Both the position numbers and the translations under genes were made by a program. Shown piece by piece: positions 46,653 through 59,929 of a stretch of 64,000 nucleotides of DNA. Source of the DNA: Apostichopus japonicus (lineage: Eukaryota; Echinodermata; Holothuroidea; Aspidochirotida; Stichopodidae); the NCBI RefSeq assembly GCF_037975245.1, contig NC_092567.1:10881376-10945375 (forward strand), in the 5' to 3' direction. Positions within the stretch are counted from its first letter, which is position 1. Each line of letters begins with the position of its first letter. The notes under the pieces are model-generated. The model did not search any database, was not told where the DNA came from, and saw only the letters and a program-made list of their open reading frames with translations.

Positions 46653-48460
46653 GTTTATCCCTTCAAAAAATTTAAATCACAGAAAATGGTTCAACTCGAT
46701 TTAACTCGTACATAATATAGCCTAGTTATAGGCGTGAATACAAGTCAATCTATAACATTCCACAATTATTATTGTAATCACTTAACTTACTAAATCTACC
46801 AGGTCGGACATTTGAGCCAATTATGTGAGAAACCTGCAGTTTTTTACCGAGCAGGCTGTCTGAAATAATGTATTGATTATTAGTTGAATAACCTAACTCC
46901 TGCCAATATACCTGACACTTAATGTGAAATATAACTTTGTTAAATACTGTATAGGGCCTAGAGCTTTGAACCTCTATAAAACAGTTTTCCAATTAAGTCT
47001 AATGATAATCAAATGCAATACATACCGGTAGTTATTAAAAAGGAATCATTCGTCCATGTCTTTCCAGCAGCAACTAGATCGTGGTGTTCTACTCACAGCT
47101 GGTTTTGTCTTAATTTTGCCCACCAGTTATAAAAACTGTACGTCATTTCCAAGCCAACAGACTTATGGCCACATGATATTTAAAATGTAAAATGGTTTTG
47201 AAATTGAAAGTGCGCCACTTATTTTACCCTGCTGCAACACTCGATAGCAGAAGTTCGCCAGAGCCGTAGCTTTAACGTTAAATGTTCCGCTAACTGTTCA
47301 CACCCGATGAACTCCATAGTAACAGAATATATTTCAATGAATACCCAATTAACCTGATTAAACTTAAAAGTAATAATTAATTAGTATAATTGAACACTTC
47401 AAGGATATGAAGTGTTTTCAGATAACAATATTATTCGTAAAAAAAAATGTAAATAGCGAATGGTACTATTTAATTGGAAGAAACGATAAAGTTTAGAAAG
47501 TTAAGATGGTAAGCAATACCCAATTAAGGAATATCTACAAACAATAAAAGAAAGAAAAATGTTATATATCGAAAAAATCTACTAGAAGTTATGTCACACC
47601 CAAACCGTAATTTAGGAATGAATTTGATAACTAAAGACGGACATCATCATTTAAACAAATCGTATTAGTTAGAAATAATTATAGTTCGAGCAGAATAGTC
47701 GGATTTGGATCAATAATTAAATAATGTGTATAATTAAATTTGAGTTTAAGCCTCGTCAACCTTCCCTCTTAAAACTTGAATTTGATCTACCTTACATCTG
47801 CTTCTCTAAATTGCATTTTAATTATAAGAAGAAAAAAAACTGTTGATTTAAATATAATTCTTCCAAATCTCCTTAAACTTGATAAAAACCTGATATTAGT
47901 TAGAGTAGAAGTTTCCTTTTCATGATTCCTATAACATTAAATTACATTTTCCTTCTGAAAGTTCTGAATAAAAATTCAAATCAATTTGTTCAATTGTTTT
48001 CTTCAAAAGATAGATAATCTCAATTATTAATTACCCATTTCTTATAAAATTCCCAACGCGTCATTAAGATTTGTTTCCTATTAACTAATAAATTAAAATA
48101 AGTGACCTCACATTCTTATTTTATTAAACCTTACTAGCTATAAAAACTTTAATGAATAATTTAATTGTAAAACAATAAAACTAACCCTTTAATCCTACAT
48201 TACCACTTTATTTTCCTCTAATCTAATCTAATTATTCCTGTTTATATTTGTCTCCCCATAAAATCAGCCCCTTATTTCCGTTCTAATAACTGATTCCGTC
48301 TTACAAATAAACACGACCTAAATGTCTTAGTTTATCGCTTTATTTTCCTTTATCTTTTTTTCGTTATTTTTATTTTATTATAATTATTCTAAACCTAACC
48401 AAATCCAATATATTTATCTCTATCTACTCTGTTATCAGTAACTATATTCTTTCATTCTAG
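46653..48460. other. No gene seen; probable intron upstream of the LRR exon
   Basis: AT-rich, no repeats with recognisable ends. It leads into the acceptor TTCTTTCATTCTAG at 48447-48460. Confidence 0.4.
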
Positions 48461-48666
48461 ATTCCTATCTCCCGTGTGCATCTATTCCTCTGCTCTCCTA
48501 GAGTTGATGAGTCTGGTCTGAACCTTATCCTTGAGTCTGGTCTCTCTCTCTCTATCCTGAGTTCTCTCCAGAAGCTGCAGATCACTGACATCAGGAGACT
48601 AACTAATGAAGAGTTGGCGGCCATCTTGTCTTACTCCTCACAGTGTACAAGCTTGAAGGAGCTGAG
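48461..48666 (+). CDS. Leucine-rich-repeat exon of a probable NLR-type gene
   Basis: A 206-bp exon after TTCTTTCATTCTAG, ending before GTAAGT (phase 2). Read from its first base it encodes a segment containing LNLILESGLSLSILSSLQKL, RRLTNEELAAIL and SQCTSLKELR. The spacing of leucines and the NEELAAIL...CTSLKELR pattern are those of ribonuclease-inhibitor-type leucine-rich repeats in NLR proteins, which are cytoplasmic innate-immune sensors much expanded in echinoderms and other marine invertebrates. The NACHT domain is not in the window, so the NLR call is an inference from repeat style. The frame joins in phase to the exon at 54641. An alternative acceptor (CTCTCCTAG) occurs at 48492-48500. 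Confidence 0.7.
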
Positions 48667-51600
48667 GTAAGTATTCCGGTGTAGATGTTAGAATCATCAT
48701 AACAGTTAAACAGGGAATTAATTTAATAATACAAATTATCAATATTAAACAAACAATAAATACTGTGAAGTCTGCTGTATTTTAATGTCAAGGATTGGAT
48801 TCAATGAGTTTAGTTGGATTTATTTCAATAATTAGGTCATCGTGATTGGAATTCTGTAGAATGTTATGATTAATAATACAAAATATAATGGATTAATAGG
48901 GAATATTTTAAGAGGGTGTTGGTAATAGAAAGGTGCAGGGGTGGGTGGTGGTTGTTTAAATGTTCTTTGTTTATGCTAATGTTAAAATTTAACTAAATAG
49001 GTTTTAGAATTACAGGAATGTTTATAAGGATAAAATAAGAGATATATTGACAAGGAAATTGGATTTTAATAATTTTACCGAGTAAAATTAATATTATAAA
49101 GTAAAGTTTTATAAGGAATAACTTTTACTTTTGACTGAAACCTCCAAAATAGTTGATTCTCAATTATGTACAATTAATATAAGTAACGAAAGAGATTGAA
49201 AATCGTTATTAGTATTAAAGTAGTAAAATGATGGCAATAAAAATAGCAATAACTTATAACTTTGTTGTTATAAACTCCTCAAAATTGTGATCAGATTATG
49301 GTACTCTAGCAAAACTGAAATGTGTACAAAAGAAGCAACCAATAAAATAGTTTTAGTTTCAAAATTTCAAAATTTCAAAGCTTAATTATGATTTATGCTT
49401 ATATTTTAACCTCATTTTTCAACAATAATTACAAAATTAACCGAGAGCTTCAACTTTGTATAATTGATTACTTTAAACAAGAACTATAATATTTTAATAT
49501 TCCTCGTATTAATGTTACTTCATACTTGATTCGCTCATGACGTCCCTGCTTAGTCCGTTCAATGTAGTGTTATTTTAGACCCCCCCCCCCACCCCAAACC
49601 AACCCCTCCTCTCTCTCCTCCTCTTGCCCTGTTTGGTCTTACAGATCAAACCTCGTAAAAGTTTCTCCTTTCCGGCTTTACCATTTACAACATCATCAGT
49701 AACATCTTCAACTTACAGCTGACGTGTTACTAAAAAAAGAAAATACTTAAGTCGCACCCGTCACCCCCCCCCCACCCACCGCGCATCACCCAAATCTCGA
49801 AAGAAAAGACAAAAGCTATTCAGTAGTTACATAAATGAAATATATGAGAACGAAAGCTGCTTAACGTATGTTATATGTGAAACAACGCCATTCCGGAGAT
49901 AACTGTGACCGCGGAGAAAAATATTACTGGAAATAATACACTTCGGGGGTTTTGTTTGGTCTGACCATGGAGGTAAAATGGTCTGACTATAAACAAAATG
50001 TAACGGAGAATGTTGATTCCCTATCTAGACAAAATACTTTACCCCAATCCCAGTGTGCTCCGCAGTAATTTTAGGCTAGCTCCCTCTGCCCCACTCCCCT
50101 TCAGACAACTGACCTGTACCCGCCACCACCCCTCCCTTCGCCATCTGCCCCCCCTTTCCCCTTTTCACATAATCTTTTCAGAAAAACCTTCAAATACATT
50201 GCGTTTCTACCCGATAACATTATCACCATTTTAGTACACACAGTAGGCCTACTCTACTTCTACAATAGTTTTCTGCACAGACGGTTGATTCAAACAATTT
50301 ATTTCTAAAGTAAAATAAGTTAACAGTAAATATGACACACCTGGATCTCCCGTAAATACCAAATTAGCATAACAATAGATGACACGAGCCAGGGTTAAAG
50401 ATAATGAATAGAAAAACGGGACACGCGTCTAGTGTACACCTGGAATGTTGTAACTGTCATACAACGTAACCATGGAAACCGACCATAAGTAGGTCAGTCC
50501 GTGTCTAGCAGTGGCTGGGAATAATGCATCTTTTTATTCAATACGGGTTAGGTATATATCTAACAGCCATTCAGTGATACTGTATGTCATATGCCGTGAT
50601 ATTACGGCGTGTTCTCATTATTATTCTTTGTTTATATATTTTAAATGAGTAGACTTGATTTCCTTGGTTGTTTAATACATCCCTCACTTGCTCCTCTCCC
50701 TAATTTGATAGAAGGATTGTTTTATTTCCCTTTCTTCGTTTTTTCCCTTTATGTACTTCTCGTTGGTATATGGAAGTCTGCCTAATTATCACATAATTGA
50801 ATAGCCCTTAATGTAACTCACATATCTAATATGTGACTACAAACATTGCGGGTTCTTAATTGCCTAGTTTATGGAGAACAGTTTTGTTCTGTGAAGTTGA
50901 TTAAACGGTTAAACGGTGGAGATAAAATATTGCTCGTGTTTAGCAGAGAGAAAGGATTTCGAATGTTCATGTCGCCTTATACCAAATCTGAAATATAGTA
51001 ATAATAACCAAGTTAATATATTTCTCAGCCATAAATCATAAACAAGGAACCAACAACACGAGCAAGAAAACAAAGCACTTGAGATCCTCTAAGATTCGTT
51101 TGATGAGATATTTTATCTCTTTAAATGTCGAATTATATACTGCACTAGATCTTTTTTATCTACACAGAACAGGCGAAAGTGATTAAATTATTCCATCAAA
51201 GTTTAAAATGTATAATGGATAACGACAACTAGAATCGATTTCAAATTTGCAACTTAACTGTTTTTAGCGAATTTAGAAAGGCTTAGAAGGCTGTCATCAT
51301 CGCCTTCAGAACTCTCTTCTAATGGTTTACATTATTGTTATAACACACGCTACAAAATGAAGTACAGATTTCGATCCACGGGACACAATGAATGAACCTA
51401 CAAGTTAACAATCAGAATAAACACTTATACAACTGCCAGGGTCATATCCAGGTCGTAAATATGGCCACGGTTCATTTAGCTTTGTTGCTGAGAAGGAAAA
51501 AAGAAGAAGCAGTTATTCACTTGTTAAAATGAATTCATTGCGTCATAATTTGCGATGTTTTACATGAATCATGGTGGTATGCTTATTAAAACTGAACATC

Positions 51601-54600
51601 AGTAAATTGTGATAGTAACATGCATGGTCGACAAGTAAAAAGAAAAAGAAAGGAAAATTAAACAGAAAAGAAACCGAAGGAGAGGTGTTATGTTCCTGGA
51701 AATACAGTTAGTAGAGATCTGTGGGTAATTGTATACTGTCGGTCACACATCCGGGGTTTTCCTCCCTTCAAATCGCAGCGAATAGGGTGAAAACATGTAA
51801 AGTAATTGTGTCTAAATATCGCGAATCTACGCTTTCAGAACGCATGAAGAGAAACATGAATACTCTACGCATAGACCTCTAGGCATAAGAATGCAATATA
51901 ATAGTAAAGTAGAGGAGCCCTAATGTAACAGAAGCTAAGCTATCTTCGTAGGTATTTTACAGATGTTGTATTTTTAATTGTTTGAGACACTTCAGTAGGC
52001 CTACCTGCTTATTTATGATTCTGCGTCATGTTTTACTTTGTTCAACACTTACTTTTGGTGGGAAAAAGTTTTCATTTCGTACTGCAAAGAATCATATCTT
52101 TCTAATATGCAATTACGTAGCACCATGCATCTGCCTAACTGCCTAACCTTTGTTCATAGAAAGTATTGATGTCGCAGATCTGTACTTTGGAGACTTGAAC
52201 AACAATCATAGGCCTACTGGAGAGTGAAATTTGGCGAGTAGATTTTTAGTCACGGTCGCCAAATAGCGATTACTTTCAAAAATAATTGTCGAGGCCTGAA
52301 AAACTTCCCAACATGATTTCTCATGGTAAAAATCATGGATACTTTTCATACATGGTATATGGATTTGCCATATTGAATACAAGAATCCTAAATGAGTGTG
52401 AGGTCAAATCTCCTATAGGTCACCAGAGGTCAAACTCTGAAAAACATTTTACATGATATGTAACGATGGAAATCGTGGATACCTCTAATACTTGGTGTGT
52501 GGATTCATAACATCGAGTACAAGACCCCTATTGTTTTGGAGGTGTGTATAGCCACGTACAGTAGACTGACCTGTGTTATCATGCCATATTGGAATTGTAA
52601 CAGCTTGTTCTGGTTATACTTACAAGCAGAAGTTTAGTGTATTGAAGTCATCGAAATCTCAATGCATTTTGCATTCGGGTTATCTTTGGAAAGGAGGGGT
52701 GGGGTGGGCTCCAAATATGACTTGCGTCCGTTGGGAGGGGTCTAAACGGGGAGAACCCTTTTATTAAAATATAACCTTTAATAAATAGTTTTCAATGCTG
52801 TAGCAATATAAATTATTAGTTCAACAATTATTTCCAGTATTTTGCCTCCATGTGTACATTGAGTTGTTATGTCCGCTATAGCCCTTACAGTATATATAAC
52901 ATTAATGAAATATTCGAAAGCGCCTGCTTAACCAGTCACTGGATAGATACAGAAAACTAACGATTGTAAGAACAAGTTTTACATACGAAATAGCAGTATC
53001 TATGCGTTAATTATGCTAATTAGATACAAGGTACGTAACCTATATATTTTCTTTCCATTGTCCGGAGTAGTGTTTTACATAGAACTGGGCAATTCAGGTA
53101 TAAGATAAGGTGATACTGAGCTAGACTTTAACATATTTATTGGATATTATGCACTATCTGTTACAGGTTAATCCAGATAATTTCATTTCATGCTCGATAA
53201 ACTCAAGTGCCCTCTTATTGTTGTGTGTTTGTAACAAGTGCCTTCATGTCTAAAAATTTGCTATCTGGCTTCAAAATAATAATAATGATAAAATATGCAG
53301 TTCAAAAGTATCGGTATAAAGACAACTGTTGCTAAAAACATTCAAATACGGTACTTGAGCCTGTGGAAAGGAATGCACAGATTATTTAATTTGAGAGGGT
53401 TTCAGATAATTTGACAGTCTAGCGGTTTCTTGCGTAAAATCAAAGTCACTTGCTCCACTTCCCCTCAGTGTTTGTACCTGCACTTCCAATAAAACTTTTC
53501 TTTTGTGAATCAACGACGATGGCATTAGTGTATTCTTAACAAAGTATGACCAGGAAGTCTTAATAACTCCTCGGTATGAAGGGGGTCGGATATTTTAGAC
53601 ACATGCAACTCTTCATTGAGAACATAGTTGAATAGGAAGATTCGATTGTGTAATGGTTAAGGTCATTATTATCAACTCCACAGAAATGTTATAATTTTGT
53701 ACAATTTGATTTAGATCAATGACAAAAAACAATGCGCGTAATGTGATCAAATTATTGAAGGTAGATATTGAATAAATACTTAAATAACGTTGGTATATCA
53801 TATAATAGTAACAATTTGTGTTTAACTCCAACCCGAGATGACAAATTGTTGCGCCTAGTAAAGAATGTTGCGCCGAGTAAAGAATGTTGCTATGTCCTCG
53901 ACCCTCCTATCCCTCTACCTTCTATTTCTCCTCCATTTTAGTGCAAGATTGTGCAGGTTTGTCAGTCCGAAATTACGTTGAAAAATGTAATTTGTAGCAT
54001 CTTAAACTATTCTGAGATTAAGTAACAAGATTCATAATTTCTAGATTTTATATTTTACCACTGCACTCTAACAATCTCAGACATTTAGTTCTCATTTAAA
54101 AGTGAGAAGGATTCACGAAAACTATCTATATTATCAATCAATTTACCGAAAATAACATACAATATAAATCATGTGATCCGAGCGGAAAATGTCAAGCGGT
54201 TGTTACAAGGATTTGCTCCGTTTACTTAGTTTATTGTGTACAATGTTGTTTTTCTACATGTTTGAACAACTTTAAATGAATTGATAATTTAAGCAATACA
54301 GACAGTTAGCCAATTCTGATCATGTGGACAGCTATACTTTTCAAAGTTACTACCAACCGCATATAATTTGCATACAGTAGAGCAGTTCCAACTATCATTA
54401 TTATTATTGGCAAAACTATATCCATTCTAATTTATTTTTCTTGGAATCGTTGAAACACGAGACTCGTGATTATAATTAATTCTGATCAGAATGATCACCA
54501 GATATGGTTAATTACCTTGTTATTTGTTGTCTACTTTGTTGTTTATCTTCATTGATTTAGTAAACAATAGACCTGACTAGGAGGGCATTCCTCTACGTCT

Positions 54601-54640
54601 TCTACATCTTACGCGATGATTACTCTACTTCTCTCCGTAG
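48667..54640 (+). other. Intron of the leucine-rich-repeat gene, about 6 kb
   Basis: Begins GTAAGT and ends TTCTCTCCGTAG. It holds C-rich runs at 49579-49600 and 49765-49775 and a pair of related units of about 130 bp at 52310-52440 and 52440-52550, both with ATGGATAC/TGGATACCT and GAATACAAGA/GAGTACAAGA words. No other exon or RNA gene was recognised. Confidence 0.6.
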
Positions 54641-54717
54641 GTTTGTTGGATACCATATGCCAGACACTATTCCGGTTGGATCCATTCCATCATCCTTGAA
54701 ATCAAGAAATGTGAAAG
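54641..54717 (+). CDS. Next exon of the leucine-rich-repeat gene
   Basis: A 77-bp exon between TTCTCTCCGTAG and GTATTG. Joined to the phase-2 end of the exon at 48461-48666, its first base completes an Arg codon and the frame continues FVGYHMPDTIPVGSIPSSLK, SRNVK, ending in phase 1. LKELR followed by a hydrophobic F-V continues the leucine-rich-repeat pattern, which supports the join. Later exons were not found before the repeats at 55.5 kb. Confidence 0.6.
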
Positions 54718-55571
54718 GTATTGTCAAAATGACGTCATAATGGACACACTTAAAATTTCTTACATTTAATTAAAGGCTTTACTATAACTATGTGAATTTA
54801 TTTTGAGTTGTTGATTGTTGTTAATTCACAAACAAGAGAGTAATGAATCAGCAACACATGATTGCCATTTTATATGAAGGAGACACCCAGAACAGAGTCT
54901 TGTGATAGTAAACAACAAACTGAATAATAGAAATGTAACAACACTTAATATATTGCTAAGCTTAGTTGATTTAAGAGATAAGTCATGTTCCTTTCATTTC
55001 GCTCCTTCGAGGTCACTGCACTAGAAGATGTTTTGTGAGCAGCCATCACATCAATTGATGCTTTAAATGTTTTTACAAAAAGTAGTTGTATCACACACTT
55101 TGGACAACTTAAGTACACAGCGACAATGATAAGATAAAACACTCGTTCTGCAGTTTTGTACAGGAACAGAGGGTTGTCAAAGCCGACATCATATATATAT
55201 GGAGGAGGGTGGGGAGGGGGTCTGTGGTCGTTCCCCAGAAAAAGGGCAAGTTTAGACTTCAAATGATACAGTCTGAGTCATAGTTTGACTTATATGACCT
55301 GACTTACGTCCAATATCTAAGTCTAAACGCAACATTGTGTTTTAACTATTCTTAGTTAGTTTGAAATGCGTGGTGGTGGGGTGGGGGGGGGGTTGGGGTA
55401 ACACCACATCATCACTTTGATCGACGCTTGAAAATAGTACAATTTACATGTATTGGCGAACATTAACATCCATTCATGATTTGCCTTGAACAAATATTAG
55501 TAGAAATAAAATGTCGGTAATGATATGAGGGAAAGCATTTAGAACTATATGTGAATTTAAACCATATTTTT
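54718..55571. other. No gene seen
   Basis: Probably further intron. A short TA tract and G-rich block at 55190-55220 and a G run at 55378-55392; nothing coding was recognised. Confidence 0.35.
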
Positions 55572-56782
55572 AGCTCATACCAGCATGCTGGTGTGAGCTA
55601 TTGTTACAGTGCGGCGTCTATCACTCTATCATTCTATCACTCTATCACTCTATCCGTCAACAATTGGCAAAACCGCTCCCACTCGCACAGTGTTTGATGG
55701 AATTTCATGAAACTTGGACACAAGGACCATTAGGTATAGGTCCATCAGAGATGGTCCGAAATTTGGGGTCAAAGGTCACCTGTGGGCCGTAATGGGCCAT
55801 TTTGTGGAAATACGCAAAATGCTTCTTCTCCTACAGATTCCATGGTACAATGTTGAGGGTTTGTCACGATAGTACTATGGAAGTTTTACCTTCAGGGTGT
55901 TCATGAATTTGAGATCAAAGATCAACTAGGGGTCTTTTGTGGCCCAGGCCGCAGCCCTATATTTTCAAATTGCTCCTGTTCGTACAGTGTATGGCCAGTT
56001 ATAATGAAACTTGGTCACAACGTTTCTCAGGATGAGACTTACGAGGGGTGTTCAGAAAATTGAGGTCAAATGTCATTTAGGGGGTCATCGGGGGTCATTC
56101 TTTGTAATATTTTCAAATATCTCAATCTCCTCAAGATTTTGATGGATCACATTCAAAGTTGAACTGATGATTGTTGGATTGTGTATGAATAAGGTGATGC
56201 CTAATAATTTTTGGTCAAAAGTTAATTAATTACAATTAATCCCCATTGTTTAAAGAAATCTGAGCCTTCACCTTTTGCCAAAGCTCCTCTAATTTGTCTC
56301 CCAGTCTCTGCAGTGTTTGTTTACATTTGTGGTTAAGCTCTGCAGAGGCTGTTAGTGGAATTAAAGCAGGACTGGGAGTTGTTATTAACTGTTGAACTGT
56401 AAGCATGAGAGCCCAATAGCCAATCAGCACTTGCCGATTCTTAGAAGTCTTTGAGCCTGAGGTATGTAGTCAGCCAGCCAAAATTTTGGCAAGGAGTGCT
56501 TCAGGTCTGCTCAGGTAGAGGGGAGAAAGTTTAATAGGGTAGGTCAGTGGTATTGTATTGTTTGAAAGAGTGGGGAAAATAGGATTTAAAGGGGGAAAAT
56601 AGGAATTATAGCCAGTGGTGAAGCCAGGATTCTGCTAATGGAGGGAGGGGGGGGGGGTTAGCCCTCATGGGCCCAAAATTGGTGGAATCTGAAAAATGGC
56701 CTGAAATTTGGTGGGCCATAAATTTTTGTGGGCCCTACATTTTTAAGCTCGAAAAGGTATGAGCTTCTGCACCATTAGTGCT
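55572..56782. repeat. Dispersed repeat headed by a 28-bp palindrome
   Basis: It starts with a nearly perfect 28-bp palindrome at 55572-55599 (AGCTCATACC ... GGTGTGAGCT). A 10-bp tandem repeat of TCTATCACTC (about 55618-55653) follows, then blocks containing GGTCAAAGGTCA words. GGTATGAGCT at 56756-56765 is the exact reverse complement of the first 10 bases, so the unit may be about 1.2 kb with short inverted ends. Elements starting AGCTCATACCAGCATGCTGG are, to my knowledge, common in marine invertebrate genomes; classification not attempted. A hAT-like left end (CAGTGGTGAAGCCAGG, near 56613) seems inserted within it. Confidence 0.6.
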
Positions 56783-57676
56783 CTAGTTTTTTATTTTATT
56801 AATACACTTACGAAAGTAAAGTACTCCCTTACGTCTACATTCCTCAGATTCGGATAATATTTGGATAATAAATGATGCAGCTTCCAGAGGCTTCGCCCCC
56901 TGACCCCCCCCCCCCCCCCCCTTAACGGGACATAACGATACTATCCGCTGAAAATTGAGTTATTCTCTTAGATAGATTTCTGTGTTTCAAAATTTCTTCA
57001 AGAGAACGAAAAATATCTTCAAAGGGTGCAGCTTAAGTCCAGCGGATCCCCACCAACGTACTTGGAATACATTATAGATAACTATAATTTATTTATTACA
57101 TTTGTTTGTGTTTTAGTGCTTTAAACTCGCTACGAGAGAACAAGGGATATCACCAATGCAAAAACTTCAGGGGGCTTCCCCTCGTGGAGCCAACCAGGGC
57201 TTGAAATATATTCCAGAGAAAGCCCCTCGACCCCGCTTGAGCTCTCAGAAACGTTCTATAGTTGAGCTTCTTCCTGACAACCCAACCTAAATATGCAGCT
57301 TCCGGGGACTTCGCATCACACCCTTTAATAACATTAATAAACTATCAAAGAAAATATCTAATTTACATTTTTGGTCTGTAAATCTGCATACAAAGCGAAA
57401 AGTGCATAAAGCAGGATGAATGCGAGTACTAGTTTAATTTTGTAGCCATCAATATACATATTGTGTATCGATTCGGTACCGCTTTACATCGGTATTATAT
57501 ACTTAATGAGGTAATTATGTATACTTTATTCCATTTAACGCGTGTTATCTGTCTTAACTTCATATTTTTGTTTGATTTTTGCCGATATGCTAAACTGTCA
57601 GAAAGAAAAATTAAATAATAGAGTAACTACTAATCTTGCAAGTGGATTCAGATACAACTCAAGTATTTTTATTCAT
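56783..57676. other. No gene seen
   Basis: AT-rich, with a C run at 56905-56920 next to TTCGCCCCCTGA and an associated GCAGCTTCC word repeated at 56877 and 57296. Probable degraded repeats. Confidence 0.35.
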
Positions 57677-58154
57677 CGGTCAACCAGGGACGTAGCTAAG
57701 GCCTGATCATTGGGGGGGGGGGGGGAGTGTAGTGGCTGAAATTCCAACTGGATGTTTTATGAAGCCAGAAAATTCCGACTGCTGCCTCCCCCCCCCCCCC
57801 CCCCCCGCCACTCGTCAACGATACGGCAAGTATCAGTTCAGAACTTGTTCCGAACTTTTTTCGATACATTTGTACCACTGGCCTTCACTTCACAAACTTA
57901 ATAATCACTCTGGTTGAGCAAGTAAGCAACTGAGTATACGTTTTCTGCTTGAAGGCTACATAGACTACTATTAAATACAAAAGCTATATTAATGTAACAA
58001 AGGGGAAAACTGTTTTTTCTTCAACAAATTATATTCGACGACATAGTGAATTACCAAAAAACACCGGGTTTTTTCCTAGCGCGCTTAATATATATATATT
58101 TTTTTTTTTGGGGGGGGGGGAGGGCGGCGGGGCTTTTTATCACTCACATGAACA

Positions 58155-58197
58155 ATCTGCCTATCATCTTCGTCAAGGACCAAGATGATAGGCAGAT
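58155..58197. repeat. Perfect 16-bp hairpin
   Basis: ATCTGCCTATCATCTT (58155-58170) and AAGATGATAGGCAGAT (58182-58197) are exact reverse complements separated by 11 bases. It lies inside the hAT-like element. The sequence after it does not carry a T run, so a terminator is unlikely. Confidence 0.9.
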
Positions 58198-59131
58198 GAT
58201 AGGAGGTCTTAAAAATAAGTATAAAAACATACTGTAAAAACATACAGTTTTCAGTGGTTGCAGTTCTCATCTAGGCCTTTATATCAATTCGATATGCACC
58301 TATTCGGTGACGATATACGCCAACCCTTACTAACTAGTAATAACCTGATAGTTGACTCTACTCTAAGATGAATAAACAAAGTTTGCAGATAAACAAGTAC
58401 AACCGTGACTAAAACTAGTAGTGTTTTTGTGGCAGCCATATGCATATAAAATAGCTATAAAGGGCGCTAGTATTCAATTTTAGTCAGTCTGACTCTGCCA
58501 ATGCGAAACGTAGCCGGGAAATATCCCTAGGGCGGGAGGATGCAGTTAGGAACATATTAAGTATCACCCACATGTTACATACCAAATTAATTGAGAGGTT
58601 TTTCAACATCATGGATTTTTCGGCCACTGTACAATTGCGATAATCAGTTGTAAACCTAGCCTAGGGCCCAATGGAGTTTGGAAAAGCCGATACATTAAAG
58701 AATATAATTTGTACAACAAAAACATGTAGGAAATCATCAAAAAGTTCAATTTTAAGCCAATCTCCGAACACTTTTTTCACTGCTCAAACCTTAGTTATTT
58801 GATATAAACCTCCTAACGTTTTTATGGTCAGTACTTCTGAGGAAGATAATTGTCTACTCCTAAGCTATACATTATTTTGTGGGCCCGATTCCGCGAACAA
58901 AAATAACAACTGAACTATTTCTATAAAATATATTCCAGTCTAATTTTGGCCAACGTAGTCTTACACCTATCTTCTACAACTGTATAAGATGTAATTGTCT
59001 GAAATATAAAATACGAACCAATTTTGGCCAAGATTGAAGAGTTCGGTGAGACGTACCAAGTAACGTACTGTAACGGTTACAACTAGTACTGACTAGCATT
59101 GGGTGTTGTAATTGTATACAATATATATAAT

Positions 59132-59929
59132 GTATATACCAGCGACGTAGCCAGGAATTTGCAAGGGGATGCACATTTTGCGATTGATATGGGGAGGGGT
59201 CTATAAGAGGAGGGGGTGTTCTGTTTTGAACATTTGAAGGTCCTTAGATGCAATTTGGAGCAATGTTTTGTCAGTTTCATCATGATCTTATGATATTATA
59301 TTATCAGCAGATTTTGTTTCCGTTTTGAATTATTCTTTCAGAAAGACAAACATAGTGCTCTTTTACAATTTTTCCAGTAGGATGATTCTTGTTTATTGTC
59401 CAATGTCTGGACTTTAATACATTTGACGAACTTAACTGATAGACAATATATACTCTCGTATTTAGCAGTGTAATAATTATTTATAGGAAGCGCGTATCAC
59501 GTACGATTGCTAGCTTAGCTTCAAAACATGCTGTTCGTGCAACAACTTATGACGAATCATAGAAAGGATGAGAACGCAAGTTGTCGTCGTTGTTGTGCAT
59601 ACGGTTCGTGACTCTCCACCGAGTGCGTTTAGGTAGGCTATATGTATTTTATTACGCAGTGGCCAAGTGGCCAACTGTTGGCTGGTAATAGGCTATAGGC
59701 TATAGGCTAAACATAGCTAATTGCATCTGCCAAACTAAGTAGCTGAATCAGTAGGCCTAAATATTACTACGATTATAATCGAGTTAACGGAGCTGACGAG
59801 TATTCAAGATCAAAAGAGCACTGACAAAATACCATGCCAAAAAAACAAACAGTATTTATATTTTTTTCGACACTGAAAGGGGGAGCAGCTGCTCCCGCTG
59901 CTCCCACTGGCTACGTCTCTGATATATAC
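59132..59929. mobile_element. hAT-like element nested in the 2.9-kb element
   Basis: The element is 59140-59921. It starts CAGCGACGTAGCCAGG and ends CCACTGGCTACGTCTCTG, flanked by GTATATAC (59132-59139) and ATATATAC (59922-59929), 7 of 8 matching. The TIR has a few mismatches. No coding region. Confidence 0.7.

Noticed and set aside
58155-58197. Hairpin as a transcription terminator or microRNA precursor
   Set aside because: No T run follows, the stem is only 16 bp and it lies within a transposable element.
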